Source: Emmonsiellopsis sp. PD_33 (Eukaryota > Ascomycota > Eurotiomycetes > Onygenales > Ajellomycetaceae). From it: a DNA stretch of 64,000 nucleotides. Shown one piece after another: positions 33,176-44,078 of the stretch. Location: positions 1 to 64,000 of the forward strand of contig JANTQF010000137.1 of assembly GCA_032988165.1 (NCBI GenBank), written 5' to 3'. How positions within the stretch are numbered: position 1 is the stretch's first letter; every line of letters starts with the position of its first letter. The translations under genes and the position numbers were made by a program. A model generated the notes under the pieces. That model was given only the letters and a program-made list of their open reading frames with translations, did not search any database and was not told the DNA's origin.

Positions 33176-33920
33176 AAGGGGTGTTCGGGATACTACGCTG
33201 CTTGGGAGTCCTGAGGGTTTGTTCGGGGAACAGGTCTGGCTTAAATGGCCATATACGCACTGTTAATACATAATGTCTATGAGATAAGGAGAGTTGGTAC
33301 AATTCCGATGAGCAATGATATATGTATACTTACAAATCAGTTTGGATCTTTTGGGATAATTTTCCATGTTCAGCTTTCAATTGTTTTTGATTTGTTCCCT
33401 AGTTCCTCGAGACCATTTGATCCGCCAGAAGAACTAACCGTTCTCATTTCATAGGTTTTCAATACAGATATTTTAGGGAGGGAAGACCATTATCGAAGGC
33501 CTGGATGAACTTTGGCCATACTTTTGATTCGCGTTTTGGGCAATATACAAGAACATGCCAGCCAACCCCTAAACAAGACCCTCTCCACAAAGCCCTAAAA
33601 CTCCCCTTCGCCATTATTTGCACCACCTTCAGACCCCGGCCGTTTAAGTCACTATGCCAAATGAAAAGTTAGTAAGTTGAAACTTCTCACGCAACCCGAG
33701 GAGCAAAATTCACCAAATCAAGCAATTCGGATGCCTCTGATCACGTCGACTCATCCTCCCAAGGTTGTCCTTTTTGTCATTTTCAGATCAGATACTGCAT
33801 AAAACGACCGGAATTATTCATCATCTAACGTTCGCGTCAGGTTCGACCGTCAGAGCTAACCTAACCGAATCAGATGGCGCCATTTACCATTCATTTCACG
33901 ATTAAGAAACCCACCTTAAT
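33176..33920. other. Intergenic region between P450 and small secreted protein
   Basis: 745 bp; two 3' ends converge here. No P450-reductase-like remnant or other ORF of note was found. Confidence 0.5.
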
Positions 33921-34160
33921 TTACAGGGTAGGCAGAAAGCCTGCTGCGATACAGGCAGCCTGACATTTTCCAAAGGCGGCGTTGCAAACTAAAATTGTAG
34001 CAGGTGCGGATGCACCCGCGGTGGCCCCCCAAGTGAATCCGGCGGCACTATAGCATGCCATCACTATGCCAGCACACCCTGCTTGGCAGACGCCATACGC
34101 GGCGGGGCCAGCGACGGCGCTAGAGGCGAGGGAAAGGAGGAAGATGGGGCGGATATTCAT
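33921..34160 (-). CDS. Small secreted cysteine-containing protein, zygote-specific-protein-like family
   Basis: Single exon of 79 aa. Residues 1-17 form a signal peptide (Ala-rich core, cleavage near AVA-GPA). The mature part of about 60 residues contains cysteines in the order C-x3-C, C, C, C-x3-C (AAYGVCQAGCAG, MACYSAAG, ILVCNAAFGKCQAAC), which could form three disulfides, within a small-residue (Ala/Gly)-rich background. The pattern matches the short fungal family often annotated as zygote-specific-like proteins, whose function is unknown. Helical, Ala/Gly-rich Cys proteins of this kind are conserved across ascomycetes. It sits between a P450 and an arabinanase. Confidence 0.72.
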   Translation of the reverse strand: MNIRPIFLLSLASSAVAGPAAYGVCQAGCAGIVMACYSAAGFTWGATAGASAPATILVCNAAFGKCQAACIAAGFLPTL

Positions 34161-35824
34161 GTTGACGATGACTTTAGCAGGAGTATCGCGAAGTAAACAG
34201 CAAGGTTGTAGTGGAATTGGTATTGAGGTCTTCAGCGGCGGTGGGGGTGAGGGTAGTGAAGAAGGTCAATAATTAGTAGCTTGAGGAGGTGGGGGAAGCT
34301 CCAAGTGTTACTGTTATAAAACTGTCTAAGTGAGGGGAAGCTGGAAGTTTCCATGCAGAACAGAGGCTTCTTGCATTCTGGCGGGGTGTCAAGAAATGAT
34401 AGCCATCCATAAAGTCTCAAAAAGTAGAAAAAGGAAAGGGGGCAAGACAAACTAGACAAAGCTCCTCTTCAGCTGCAGTAACTAGTAGTATGTTCCTGCA
34501 AGGCTCAACCACTTTTCATCGTCCAGTTGGTTCTAATGTATCCTGGAGCCAACCAACCAGGCGGGCAGCTTATGGATATTCCATTGAAAAGGGGGGTGGC
34601 GACGAAACCCAACAGGTTGAATTCCTGGCTCCATGGTCCATGTGGTCAAGTTTATCCATGGAATGCTCCAGTTTCAGCTGGAATCCGTGGTGTGCGAAGC
34701 CAAAGAGGGAAACCGTAGACCATACCGATACATTTTTGTTCTTCGTCTTCCATATGAAATGTCGGTACTAGCATCCTGTGAGAAAAGGGGGGTCCATGCA
34801 TGGGGGCCATTGTCGTAGCCTTGCGATATTGCATGGAAATACGGGTGAAATAAAAAGGGACACTCTCCTGCTCATTTCACTTCAGGTTGCCTTCATATTT
34901 CTTGTCTTCTGCCAGAAGCAAAGCAACTCGAAGGTCTGACGTTGACTTCTGCTCTCTTGTACGGATTAGGTAATCATCTCCCACCCCCTATCCACTATTT
35001 ATCACGACAGCCCCTGAGAAAAAATAAATACAGCCCTTCTTCCGGTAATTCGTTCCGGATGTTGACGGCAGAGCTCCTGTTTGTCACGCCAATCCCATTC
35101 CCAATAGTTGGACAATCATCAGGTTTATTCCCAGACCCTTATTTCCACACATCGATATATTCTCCCCGCGCATTGCTTGCAGCACACACGACTTCCTTTA
35201 AACCAAGACATATGCGATCCAGATAGATGAAATAACACACCGGAAGCCCCGGGAGCTACCGAATATCTCCCTATCTCCATCAAACAATGTTCGTGGTGAG
35301 GTGGTATAGTACCACCATCCCAACCCCTGAGTGTTCCACACGGCTGGCCTGGAGTCAACCAGATATCAGCCAAGTTGCCTCGAAATTGCAATCTAATCGC
35401 GGGCCGCATGCTGCCCTACGTTTCCCTCCTTTTCTCCAAGACAAAGCGCAATTTTTCACTGGCTACGTCTGGATAGCCCGAGGGGAACCCGCCCTCCGTC
35501 CAACTCCTGGGACGAGTGATCTTAATTTGGGTTATCATACATCTACATACATGCCAGTGGTTCAACCCCTTGAAGTGCACGGCATTACTTGCTGTACTGT
35601 CATTTCCTGCCATTGTTTGGCGCCCGGTTTTAGACATATGCTTCTCTACTCGTCGCCCATGACCGTTATGAACTGGAATGACATATGGGCTTGCTAATGT
35701 CATACCGATCTTGTTGACCATTGAATTCAACTATGTATAACACCCCCTTTCCCCATTTTTGGACCAGGCAAATTTAAATTTCTTCTCTTTGTTAAAATAT
35801 TCCATCTTTACACAAATCGCACCA
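34161..35824. other. Gene-free region upstream of the arabinanase
   Basis: About 1.7 kb. Several frames of 60-136 codons on both strands show no domain, signal peptide or conserved motif and are judged random. The promoters of the small secreted protein (left) and the arabinanase (right) must be here. Confidence 0.5.
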
Positions 35825-37023
35825 ATGTTTGTTTTCATCTTGATTCTGCAACTCCTGACCCTGATATCGCCGGTCAGTGCATATGCTGGACCGGGCCCCT
35901 GCTCAGGGGCCTGTCATGTCCGCGACCCTGCACTTATTCAAAGAACTTCAGATGGGAAATACTTCAGATTCTCCACTGGAAACAAGATCGCAATTGCATC
36001 TGCATCCCGGCTATCCGGACCATGGGAGGATGAAGGATCTGTCATACCCCGTGGATCTTCTATCGATCTTCCCGGCCGCGACGATCTATGGGTAAGTTGT
36101 CAACACGATAATTGCCAAACCATATATATTAATGTTGTGACACAAAAACAGGCTCCAGACATCAAGAAAGTCGGCGATGAATACCACCTCTACTACTCCG
36201 TCTCGACTTTAGGCTCCCAGACCTCGGCCATAGGCCTAGCCACCTCAAAGAACATGGAAGCAGGCAGCTGGAAGGACCGCGGATCGATCGGTCTAAAATC
36301 GGATCCCAGCGGGCCCTACAACGCCATTGACTCATGCCTGCTCATGGATGGGGGCACAAACTACCTAATTTTTGGCTCCTATTGGCGTGGCGTTTACCTG
36401 CTGGAGATGAATAAGGGGGGCAGCTCCATATCGGGAACACCACGAAACATTGCTTACAAGCCAGACAAGGGGAATGCCATTGAGGGCGCATATTTGTTCA
36501 AGTACGGCGGTGATTACTATCTGTTTTATTCGGATGGTATCTGTTGCGAGTATGAAAATGGGCTACCTCCACCCGGTGATGAGTATGAGATTAAAGTTTG
36601 TCGTTCGTCCTCGCCAACGGGGAAGTTTGTATGTATTCCACTGCCTTTCTTCTATTCCGGATATTTCGACTTTGACAGGAATGGGGACCCTGATATTTGC
36701 TCGCAGGTCGATAAATCCGGTAAAGACTGCACGGCTGGAGGAGGGACTACCGTTTTATCAAGCCATGGGACTACGTATGGACCTGGGGGCCAGTAAGTTT
36801 ACATACTCCGCCATTTCCTTTTCTTCCACTTGGTTACTTCGCTGTCATGGAGGAGTTTGAGGCTGCTAATTTTCATTTTAACCGTAGGGGGGTATTCACG
36901 GACTCTAAACTAGGACCGGTCCTGTACTACCACTATATTAATAAAAATATTGGATATGATACGGGGGACAAACGATTTGGGTGGAACCAGATAGTTTGGA
37001 AGGATGGGTGGCCAACGGTTTGA
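35825..37023 (+). CDS. Secreted endo-1,5-alpha-L-arabinanase (GH43)
   Basis: Four exons, 35825-36091, 36152-36628, 36707-36792 and 36888-37023, give 321 aa, the usual length of fungal AbnA-type enzymes. Residues 1-19 form a signal peptide. The three GH43 catalytic residues are visible: general base Asp34 in CHVRDPALI, pKa modulator Asp149 in YNAIDSCLL, and general acid Glu200 in AIEGAYLF. Other family segments are DDLWAPDIKKVGDEYHLYYS, GSYWRGVYLLEM, YYLFYSDGICCE and the C-terminal YHYINKNIGYDTGDKRFGWNQIVW. Introns 1 and 2 have lengths divisible by three and contain no stop, so a gene finder could read through them; the donors and family continuity support splicing. It cleaves internal alpha-1,5 linkages of arabinan in pectin. 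Confidence 0.94.
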
Positions 37024-37400
37024 ATACAAAAAGGAGGAGTGGAACGAGGATGATGGACACGGGGTTATGAATAATGATTTAGTTTCGACAAATTTGATCT
37101 TTTCATTCCATTGATATAACAATTGCTTGATTCCCAAAACATACCCAAGCCATTTATATATATATTTCTAGTTGTATGCAGCTCCTCTTATTAGCTATGG
37201 ACTTGTCTATTGCATGAAACTTTCGGTACTCATGGTTATGATGGAGTTCCGCTTTCACATACGATCAACACTATGCTCAATCTAGCGCTGTCTCTTCCTG
37301 TCCACCGCCTGCTGACTCTGCAAGAAAGAATTCCATCCAACAACAACTAAAACAGGTCCACAAACCTCCATGCAATTCTGGCCACTATCAGAATTTGACT
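37024..37400. other. Convergent intergenic region
   Basis: 377 bp between the arabinanase and ALG10 3' ends; contains A/T-rich (TATA)n at about 37155-37170. No gene. Confidence 0.5.
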
Positions 37401-39295
37401 CTACCACATGAACCTCTGCACCAACCCCGGCTCCTGCGGCCACTCAAATCCCTTATACAGGAACACATACCCAGTCACAGCATTAATAATAATGAGCCAC
37501 ACAGTCTCAACAAGGAGTGGTAAATAACGTAACAATCTGACATGACACACCTCATCCCCAGGCTGCCCGTCTGAACACCCAGCTAATAATGACGGAGAAA
37601 CATGCAACCTCCAAATCACCCAGGGAATAATAAAATACCGCGGCTCGACGAGTGGGGCGGTGATGAGCGAGAGGGAGGTGGCAATCAGCCAAATAAGGAC
37701 GAAGCTCAGGCGGACTTGTGGAGCGGTGTCGTCTGGGATTCGTCTGGGGTTTGGTTTTTGAATTTTCCTGGGAGGTTCTTCTTGCAGCCGTGGTGATTTC
37801 GGAAGTGTATGCACTTGCAACGAAGGATATATGGGGCCAAAACTCGCAAGAATAGCCCAACCGCACACGAAATAGATTGGCGTGACTAGATATTTCACCA
37901 ACGGGTGACGGAGCAGGATACGGAAGATGTAAAATACATAATGGCGATTGTCTGCAAGTGTGAATGGATGGACGATGGTGTTTAGGTGGACAGTTACGAG
38001 CATCAGCGGAATGAGGATTGCGGCTGTTTTGATACTTGGGAGGGCCCTTGTGGTTGGGTGTTGGAAAATGTTTATGGCGAAGGGAATGGCGAAGATTGGC
38101 CAGGAGAAGAATATGAAGTACGGCCATATGTAGAGCATTTGGGGGAGGTGAAGCCCGGCTGTGTGGAATTCTTTGTGGCCTATGGTTTTGGTCAGTATGG
38201 GAGAGAAGAGAGACTAGGCTATGAGAGTCAGATGCACGCACCTAGGACTACACTTCCATTCCACAGGACGAAGGCACCGAATGCGCCGAGGAAAAATAGG
38301 TAAGGACTCAAGGCGGTGATAACTGGGACCAGATTGGAAACGGCTGAAATGCCCAGGGAGAGGAGGGTTTTGAAATAATCTATCGGAAAATTTAGTGGAA
38401 GATCAAAGCCTTGGACTGGACTCATACTACCTTCAAAGGATGCTTCGCTAACTGGGGGATCGTAGAGTTGATGTAACTCCCAGCTGCCCCTCGCAATTCT
38501 CAAAATATCAGTTGACTGGCAATCCGAAGTCGACCTATGCAGTGTTCGAACAACCTGCAATCCTCCCAGAAAGACAGCTACCCAAAATATGTTGGTTTGT
38601 CTGAAAAGAAGTGCGGCTAGCCCATATATTACGAAACGCACATCTTTCCATGAGACGGCACACGGGCTGACAACATTCGATATGGATCTGTCCTTCGTTG
38701 CAGTTTGGGCATCGCGCTCACGTCCTCGGCTGAGATCAGATATATAAACTTCAACCACAATCAAAAGCGCAGCCAGATCCGTATAGTAGAGTCCGGAGAA
38801 AAAGAAGAGTGGAGGAAAGAGACAAATATTCAACACAGTCATGTTCTTTTCGAACAACCCCTGACCAACCAACTCGCGGCCGCCGGAGCGTCCAGATATG
38901 AGTTCTCCTTTCAATATATATTCGAGAAGCTTCCGAAGCCTCAACTGGAGTAAATTGAATAACACAATGCTATTTCCATAGCGCAAATCCGACGCCCGCG
39001 TGTGCGCTGGACGTAGTCGCACCACAAGCAAAGCCGCTCCGATTATATAGGAGCATAGGTACACCCCGGGTGGTGTAGTAATTTTGGGGTCCCATTGGCG
39101 CCATCGGTGGGCCCAGTATGCCTGTGCTTGTCTGACATGGAATACTTCGTCAAGATAGGGGTCTGGCACCTCCGAGTTAACTTTCCGCTGCCAGAAAAGA
39201 AGCAGAGTAGAGGCGAGTATGGCTGTTGAAATTGCGGGTAGTATTGCCCGTCCGCTCTGGGGGCTTTTAGGCAAGGTCTTTTGCTTCGGTGCCAT
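37401..39295 (-). CDS. ALG10: Dolichyl-phosphate-glucose:Glc2Man9GlcNAc2-PP-dolichol alpha-1,2-glucosyltransferase
   Basis: Two exons on the minus strand, 38242-39295 and 37401-38179, joined in phase 1, give 610 aa. Alg10 (Die2) adds the third and last glucose to the lipid-linked oligosaccharide in the ER lumen before transfer to protein. Family signatures are PYLDEVFHVRQAQAYW near the N-terminus (catalytic acidic residues), KITTPPGVYL, FRQTNIFWVAVFLGGLQ, NGSVVLG(H/D)K across the splice junction, HLPQMLYIWPYFIFFSWP, LADNRHYVFYIFR and the C-terminal EPRYFIIPWV...LHV. More than ten hydrophobic segments fit the multispanning topology. The long loop around residues 440-480 is Pro/Lys/Arg-rich. 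Confidence 0.94.
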
Positions 39296-39677
39296 GACGT
39301 ATCAGAAAAAGAATGCCCGATCTATGCGTGGTTGCAAACTTGAACTGTTGCGGCGCCCAATATCCCGTCGACCAGCGGTTGTCCACCGGTCTGCGCTCGT
39401 CAAAAGTAGTAAGCACACGGTTTAGATACCGAATAATCGCAGGCCATATCGCAAATTCCAATCCATATCTCCCGTTTGCGTTCCCATACCCCCCTATATT
39501 TCACCGGAGGAGAGCTGTAGATTGAAAGTTGTTGTCAACATTGAAAAATCACATGATTTGTATATTGATGACTAATCAGATCTCAACCACACGATTTCTT
39601 GACGCGGGGAACTTAATTAAAAGAATACTACGCGCCGCAGACGAAAAAGGGTAGATTTTACTCAAAAACATCCAATT
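39296..39677. promoter_or_regulatory. Divergent promoter between ALG10 and PSF2
   Basis: 382 bp between two start codons facing outward; both core promoters must be here. No consensus element stands out. Confidence 0.5.
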
Positions 39678-40750
39678 ATGGCGTTTCCACTTCCGAGAGG
39701 TATAACACCTCCTGAAATTGCGTTTTTATGTGAAATGGAAATGGTCACAATCATCCCACGACAGCGGCTGGAAAAGCTCGAATTGCTTGGAGTGAGTTTG
39801 ACCCTGTCTACTCCAACAAAATATAGGTAAAAGCCTACCTACTATCCGCTCTATGAAGCCCTTTCCAGATCAGTCTGTCCAAGGCGACTAAATACATGGC
39901 GCACCACTTAAAAGTCCTCAATGGCTTTTGCGCATTCATAAACTAACCATCAACTTGTAGGGCCCAATTCCCCCGCTGATCCCACCCCGCCGAACAAACC
40001 TACCCCTATGGCTTGCTCTCCTCCTAAAACGCCAAAAACGCGCAAACATACTACCGCCGCCATGGCTAAACATAGAAGTCCTCTCCCTGATTCTCGACGT
40101 GGAGACCGATCGCGACTCGCTCGAAGACGCGTTCTCCCCGCCCCCACCGCTCACATCCAACCCTAACAACCCTAAAAAGAGCCGGAATAACCAGCCAACC
40201 CACCAGTATACACTCGATGGGCAAATATATTACGCAACCCCGCCATTCCTACTGCAGAATACTGCGGACGATAGGTCGGTGGACGACTCATTCGTGGTCC
40301 CCGCATTGCCGTATCATTGGCTAGAGATTGCGACAATGCTATTAGATACCGCGAGCGATGATTTAGTCGAAGCAGATCAGATTCGTCGATTGATAAGAGA
40401 TCTAAGGGAGGTGCGTATGGCGAAAATGCGGAAACAGGTGGAAGGGTTAGATGCTACTGCTGTTGGCGGTGGGGATGGGTTGGCATTGACGGGTGTGGGG
40501 GCTATGGAGATTGGGGAAAGCAGGGCTTTTATGTCTGGTGTGGCGGAGACGTTTAGGTATGTTGTTTTATTGACGGGATATGCACCCGGGGCGTCTCTGG
40601 TTTTAAATGGATACGGTGTGCTAATGCGGTTCCCGCAGACAACTCGGGGCATCAAAAGAAGAGGCGGCAAGAGAGCGTGAGGCTGAAGAAGCTGCCAATA
40701 CACAATATGACGACACGAATGAGGACGATTACGACGATATGGAAATGTGA
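39678..40750 (+). CDS. PSF2: GINS complex subunit Psf2
   Basis: Three exons, 39678-39791, 39961-40556 and 40639-40750, give 273 aa. GINS (Sld5-Psf1-Psf2-Psf3) is part of the CMG replicative helicase with Cdc45 and Mcm2-7. The N-terminus PRGITPPEIAFLCEMEMVTIIPRQ and GPIPPLIPPRRTNLPLWLALLLKRQ are Psf2 signatures, followed by PYHWLEIATMLLDTASDDL, RRLIRDLREVRMAKMRKQ and a MEIGESRAFM...ETFR helix; the acidic tail ends in Asp/Tyr repeats. Compared with the typical family it has an insert of about 45 polar residues after the first domain (about residues 95-125), common in fungi. The final exon must be spliced (donor GTATGT at 40557), otherwise the frame ends in an unrelated basic tail. Confidence 0.94.
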
Positions 40751-41053
40751 GAGTCATATCGGTGATCTAATGTTTCGCACCTCGGACAGGAAAACTTCAA
40801 AATAACATGTTTGGTTCCTCTATGAACGGCTAAACAAGAAAGGGACACGATGTATGAAAGGAGAAAGACAGAATGCTGGCAATGGATCAAAGCGCAAAAA
40901 TGTGATCTGGTTATAGACAAGCCACCCGTCACCATTCTCTGGCCTCAGATACCTGCGACACAGGCATCTCTAGCCCAAATCCCATGAGGCTTCGGAGGAA
41001 ACAAGTTCATGTCTGCAGAAGACAATTTCGATTCGCCAAAGTAGTTTTGCCGA
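40751..41053. other. Convergent intergenic region
   Basis: 303 bp between the PSF2 and CUE-protein 3' ends. Nothing else seen. Confidence 0.45.
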
Positions 41054-41824
41054 CTACGACGATTGCCCAGCCGCTTTTTCCTTCTCTTCCATCTTCCTCC
41101 TCGCGGCAAGGATCATATCATCCCTCCTCTTTTGCAAAAGGCGCTGCCTCTCGCTCCGGTTTTGTGACCATGCGCTTTCCTGGTGTATGATGGTCACAGA
41201 GGCAGCAGCTGCCTCAGTTTGCGGCGCTTCCGAATTTATCTTCTCGGCAAGATTATACCGTGATATCAGATCTTGTGCTTGTGGCTTAGGTGTAGCTCGG
41301 GTGGTCGAGTTGGCAGGCGATGTAGGTGGAGGTGTGGGGAGCGGAATTTGAGGTTGGAAGGATTGTGGCGGCTAGAGGGAGATATGTCAGCCGTTATGTT
41401 AATGTAATAAACATATGATTTCACGTAAAATGCTAGAAAAAAAAATCTCCTAATAAACCGGGTCACCGATTGCTGACTCCGGGCTGACGACCGATAGCGG
41501 CGCTGCAATATCAGAAAACAAGTGTCCACTCACCGTCTCTAATCCCCTCCCCGACAACACTCTCTCTGTTGTCGCCGCCATACTACCCCCATTCCTCTGC
41601 AAATCCCACATAATATCCCTTCGATCCAACTGCGGGAACATCTGTGAGATCTGCTCTACATGAGCGGGATTGACTCTCCTGCCACCGCCACCTCCGCGCA
41701 GCCGCGACCCATCGCTTGATGTGACTTCACCGTTCCGCCCGAAGAACCACCGGATTACAAAGAAGGAGAAGACGGCGAGGGTGAGGAGGGAGGGGATGTT
41801 GAGGGATGGCTCTGGTTCGGCCAT
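41054..41824 (-). CDS. ER-membrane CUE-domain protein, Cue1/AMFR-like
   Basis: Two exons on the minus strand, 41534-41824 and 41054-41371, joined in phase 0, give 202 aa. Residues about 13-30 form a single membrane span at the N-terminus. A CUE ubiquitin-binding domain occupies about residues 52-92 (VNPAHVEQISQMFPQLDRRDIMWDLQRNGGSMAATTERVL, with MFP and the terminal leucines typical of the fold). The C-terminus has a DLISRYNL element and an Arg-rich helix, RQRLLQKRRDDMILAARRKMEEK, the arrangement by which yeast Cue1 recruits and activates the E2 Ubc7 for ER-associated degradation. The assignment as a Cue1/Cue4-type ERAD factor follows from domain order. Confidence 0.85.
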
Positions 41825-42326
41825 GTATGAGGGGCGGGTTCGTCAGGCGGAGAGACGGCAGGGTTGATATTGAGATAAGGATGGACGGGCGCGGGCCTCA
41901 GTTGGATGGACCGGATTTGTGGATGGGTTGGGTATATGGTTAGGTGCTATTAATGCGAGGAAGAAGGAGATGTTGTAATATCGGAGCTAGGATAACTATC
42001 TCAAGGTATGATGGATGGGGAGTAAATCGGACAGGGACAGAAGGCCAAGATATCGGATTATGTAAACCATATTTCGCGGCTATTTTTCTGGGGAGCATTT
42101 CTTGGCGCTTTAAGCGCGCGCCAGCTGCTCACGTGGCATTGTTTTATCGCTGAACCGCAATAGCTTTGCGGCCGATCAGCGGTGCGATATACGACATATA
42201 AATGTGCCTCACATCCCCCTTTGTCATTTATCCACAGGCACAGAAATCGTCCCCTTTCGGCCTATAGTATTCTCTCGGATGATGCATGCTGGATACTCAT
42301 TTGATCCTGTGAGGATCCAACTAGAC

Positions 42327-42375
42327 CAAAAAGGATCAATCCTTATGGTAAGGATGGTTCTAAGTATTTTTATAT
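42327..42375 (+). repeat. Duplicated 49-bp block, copy 1, with inverted repeat CCTTATGGTAAGG
   Basis: Matches 42716-42764 at all but about five or six positions, nearly all transitions; similarity extends about 20 bp further upstream with gaps. Both copies contain CCTTA-TGG-TAAGG (42341-42353 here), which in copy 1 extends to 7-bp arms, followed by AAGTAT and TTTATAT. This resembles a duplicated promoter module. Confidence 0.75.
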
Positions 42376-42715
42376 ACCCCCCTAATAAGAAATTGACATG
42401 GAATGGTGATTTTCTAGCTGATATTTCTTAGTGCCCACAACCACTAGTCGTCCGCGCAGATAGTAGTATGGTAAGAGTGGTGAAAATGCTGAGATTCATG
42501 TGCTAGCCCGAGGAGGAGGATTCATGTGCTAGGTGTTCTTGGCCCACACTGGCAGTCATAGTGGCTCCCGGCTCAGGGCGCTGTTGTTGTGAACAAATAA
42601 TGAGGCTTTCAGTAGCATCAAACGCATGTCATCAAGGCGGTGGAGGCAGGCATGTTAGGGCAGAAGCTATCCCAGATAGGGGATTTTCCCGGCCCATAAC
42701 CGCGAGATTCCAACG

Positions 42716-42764
42716 CAAAAAGGACCAATCCTTATGGTAAGGCTGATTTTAAGTATCTTTATAT
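42716..42764 (+). repeat. Duplicated 49-bp block, copy 2
   Basis: Second copy, with CCTTATGGTAAGG at 42730-42742 and TTTATAT at 42758-42764. It lies about 110 bp upstream of the start of the doubtful ORF at 42872. Confidence 0.75.
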
Positions 42765-42871
42765 GGCTCCCCCCCACTTTGTCAAACAGCAACATTTCCC
42801 CAGATAACTAAACTAGAGGTTATAAGGCATCGTCATTTTAGTCCAAACTTGAAGTCAGTCCTCTCCTCATC

Positions 42872-43279
42872 ATGTCTTACGAACTTCAGCCCCACCGTTA
42901 CTTAAAAACTCACAGAGAGGCTCCATCCTCTATGTTTCCGAATAAGATTCAGATTCGTGGCGAAAACTATTCTTACGCGGATTTTAAAGGTAGCATTTTG
43001 TTCCGGGGTTTGGACGCCTGGGTGTTGCTCGTTACATCTCGCAGTATCAAATTCAGCCTGGCAATTTATTCTCCCCACCATCGCTCCATGTTTGTGGTCT
43101 CAGCACTCGTGAGCGACGCAAATGTTCCCAGAAGCATTGCGTCATACAGAATTTGGTGGGGCATTGTTGAACATGGCAGGTTCATCAGCTGTGGTCTCCC
43201 CCGTTTAGATGGCCAATGCCGGGGGCATGCCACAACAATACGGTTGGAGAATCAGTTGTTTAGTGAGCAACCAGCTTGA
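42872..43279 (+). CDS. Doubtful hypothetical ORF, 135 aa
   Basis: Open frame of 135 codons preceded by a TATA-like element inside the second copy of the duplicated block. No family is recognised. The first 40 residues read as plausible hydrophilic protein; the rest is mixed. A GTAGCA donor at about 42989 could end a first exon there, so the true structure may differ. It may be a lineage-specific gene, an eroded gene or a chance frame. Confidence 0.25.
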   Translation: MSYELQPHRYLKTHREAPSSMFPNKIQIRGENYSYADFKGSILFRGLDAWVLLVTSRSIKFSLAIYSPHHRSMFVVSALVSDANVPRSIASYRIWWGIVEHGRFISCGLPRLDGQCRGHATTIRLENQLFSEQPA

Positions 43280-44078
43280 CCAACAGATCGCTATGCTCAG
43301 GCACAGTGATCCCACTCACTAGTCGCCCTGAAATCACAAGAAATGCACCAATATGTCAACCGAATCCCATGAGTCGGATTAACTCCAGATCGAGGCCCAG
43401 GGCCGAAGTACCCCGCCGAGACTCCGAGTACGCAGTACGCAGTACGCGGGTCTGTTCTTCAAATCTGTCATCAAGCACCGAATAGCGCTGAATCAGCACT
43501 AAATGGGCACTAGTATGGTGACTCAGCTTTTAAAGTTAAGCACTGAGCAGGGCCTTAATTTCACTCCAGATTTCTTATCCAAAAAAAAGATCACGAGAAA
43601 AAGATTATCGGCATCGTATCTACAGCATTTAGGGATCACTGCCCCAGCTCTTGGGAAGCACATCTGGACCGTCATATGCAAATAAATCGACTTACCAGTC
43701 ATGCTGTCCCTCTCTCAAGCTAACCCCGCTTGCCCCGCCGAGTCATCCCTCCTAATCCTCCGCGAATGCTGGCTGCTAGTTGGCGATTACAAGGCGGAGT
43801 ACGTCCACAGCATCCCTTGTGGCAAATAGTATGCAGTTAAAATCTCACCCTTTGGAGGTTCACGCCAAATGTCATAGTTTCCCCCCCACCGGGCTGAATT
43901 TGAGTATTGCGAGGGATAAATATAGCGCATGGCGGGGTATTGTGCACTCTATATGAACTGTGCTCCCTCCCTTGAATCAGAACGTGAGAAATGGGCATTA
44001 TATTAGTTCAAAGGTACGCAGAAGAGCTCCAGATAAGCGACTCGACCCAGTCTATACATACATATCGAAATCGTGAAC
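43280..44078. other. Intergenic region upstream of methyltransferase
   Basis: About 0.8 kb with a (AGTACGC)3 tandem at 43427-43447. No gene supported. Confidence 0.45.
43427..43447 (+). repeat. Three perfect tandem copies of AGTACGC
   Basis: Heptamer AGTACGC repeated three times without mismatch (43427-43433, 43434-43440, 43441-43447). Confidence 0.8.

Larger units (their letters stand above)
41825..42871. other. Intergenic region with a duplicated block
   Basis: About 1 kb. It contains the CUE-gene promoter and a duplicated block (42327-42375 and 42716-42764). Small frames are not convincing. Confidence 0.5.

Noticed and set aside
33176..33920. Searched for a P450 reductase domain downstream of the CYP505-like gene
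   Set aside because: No flavodoxin- or FAD-like motif in any frame, so the gene ends as a stand-alone P450.
35287..35697. 136-codon frame upstream of the arabinanase
   Set aside because: Composition is like random frame, with no signal peptide or conserved motif; opposite-strand frames of similar length overlap it.
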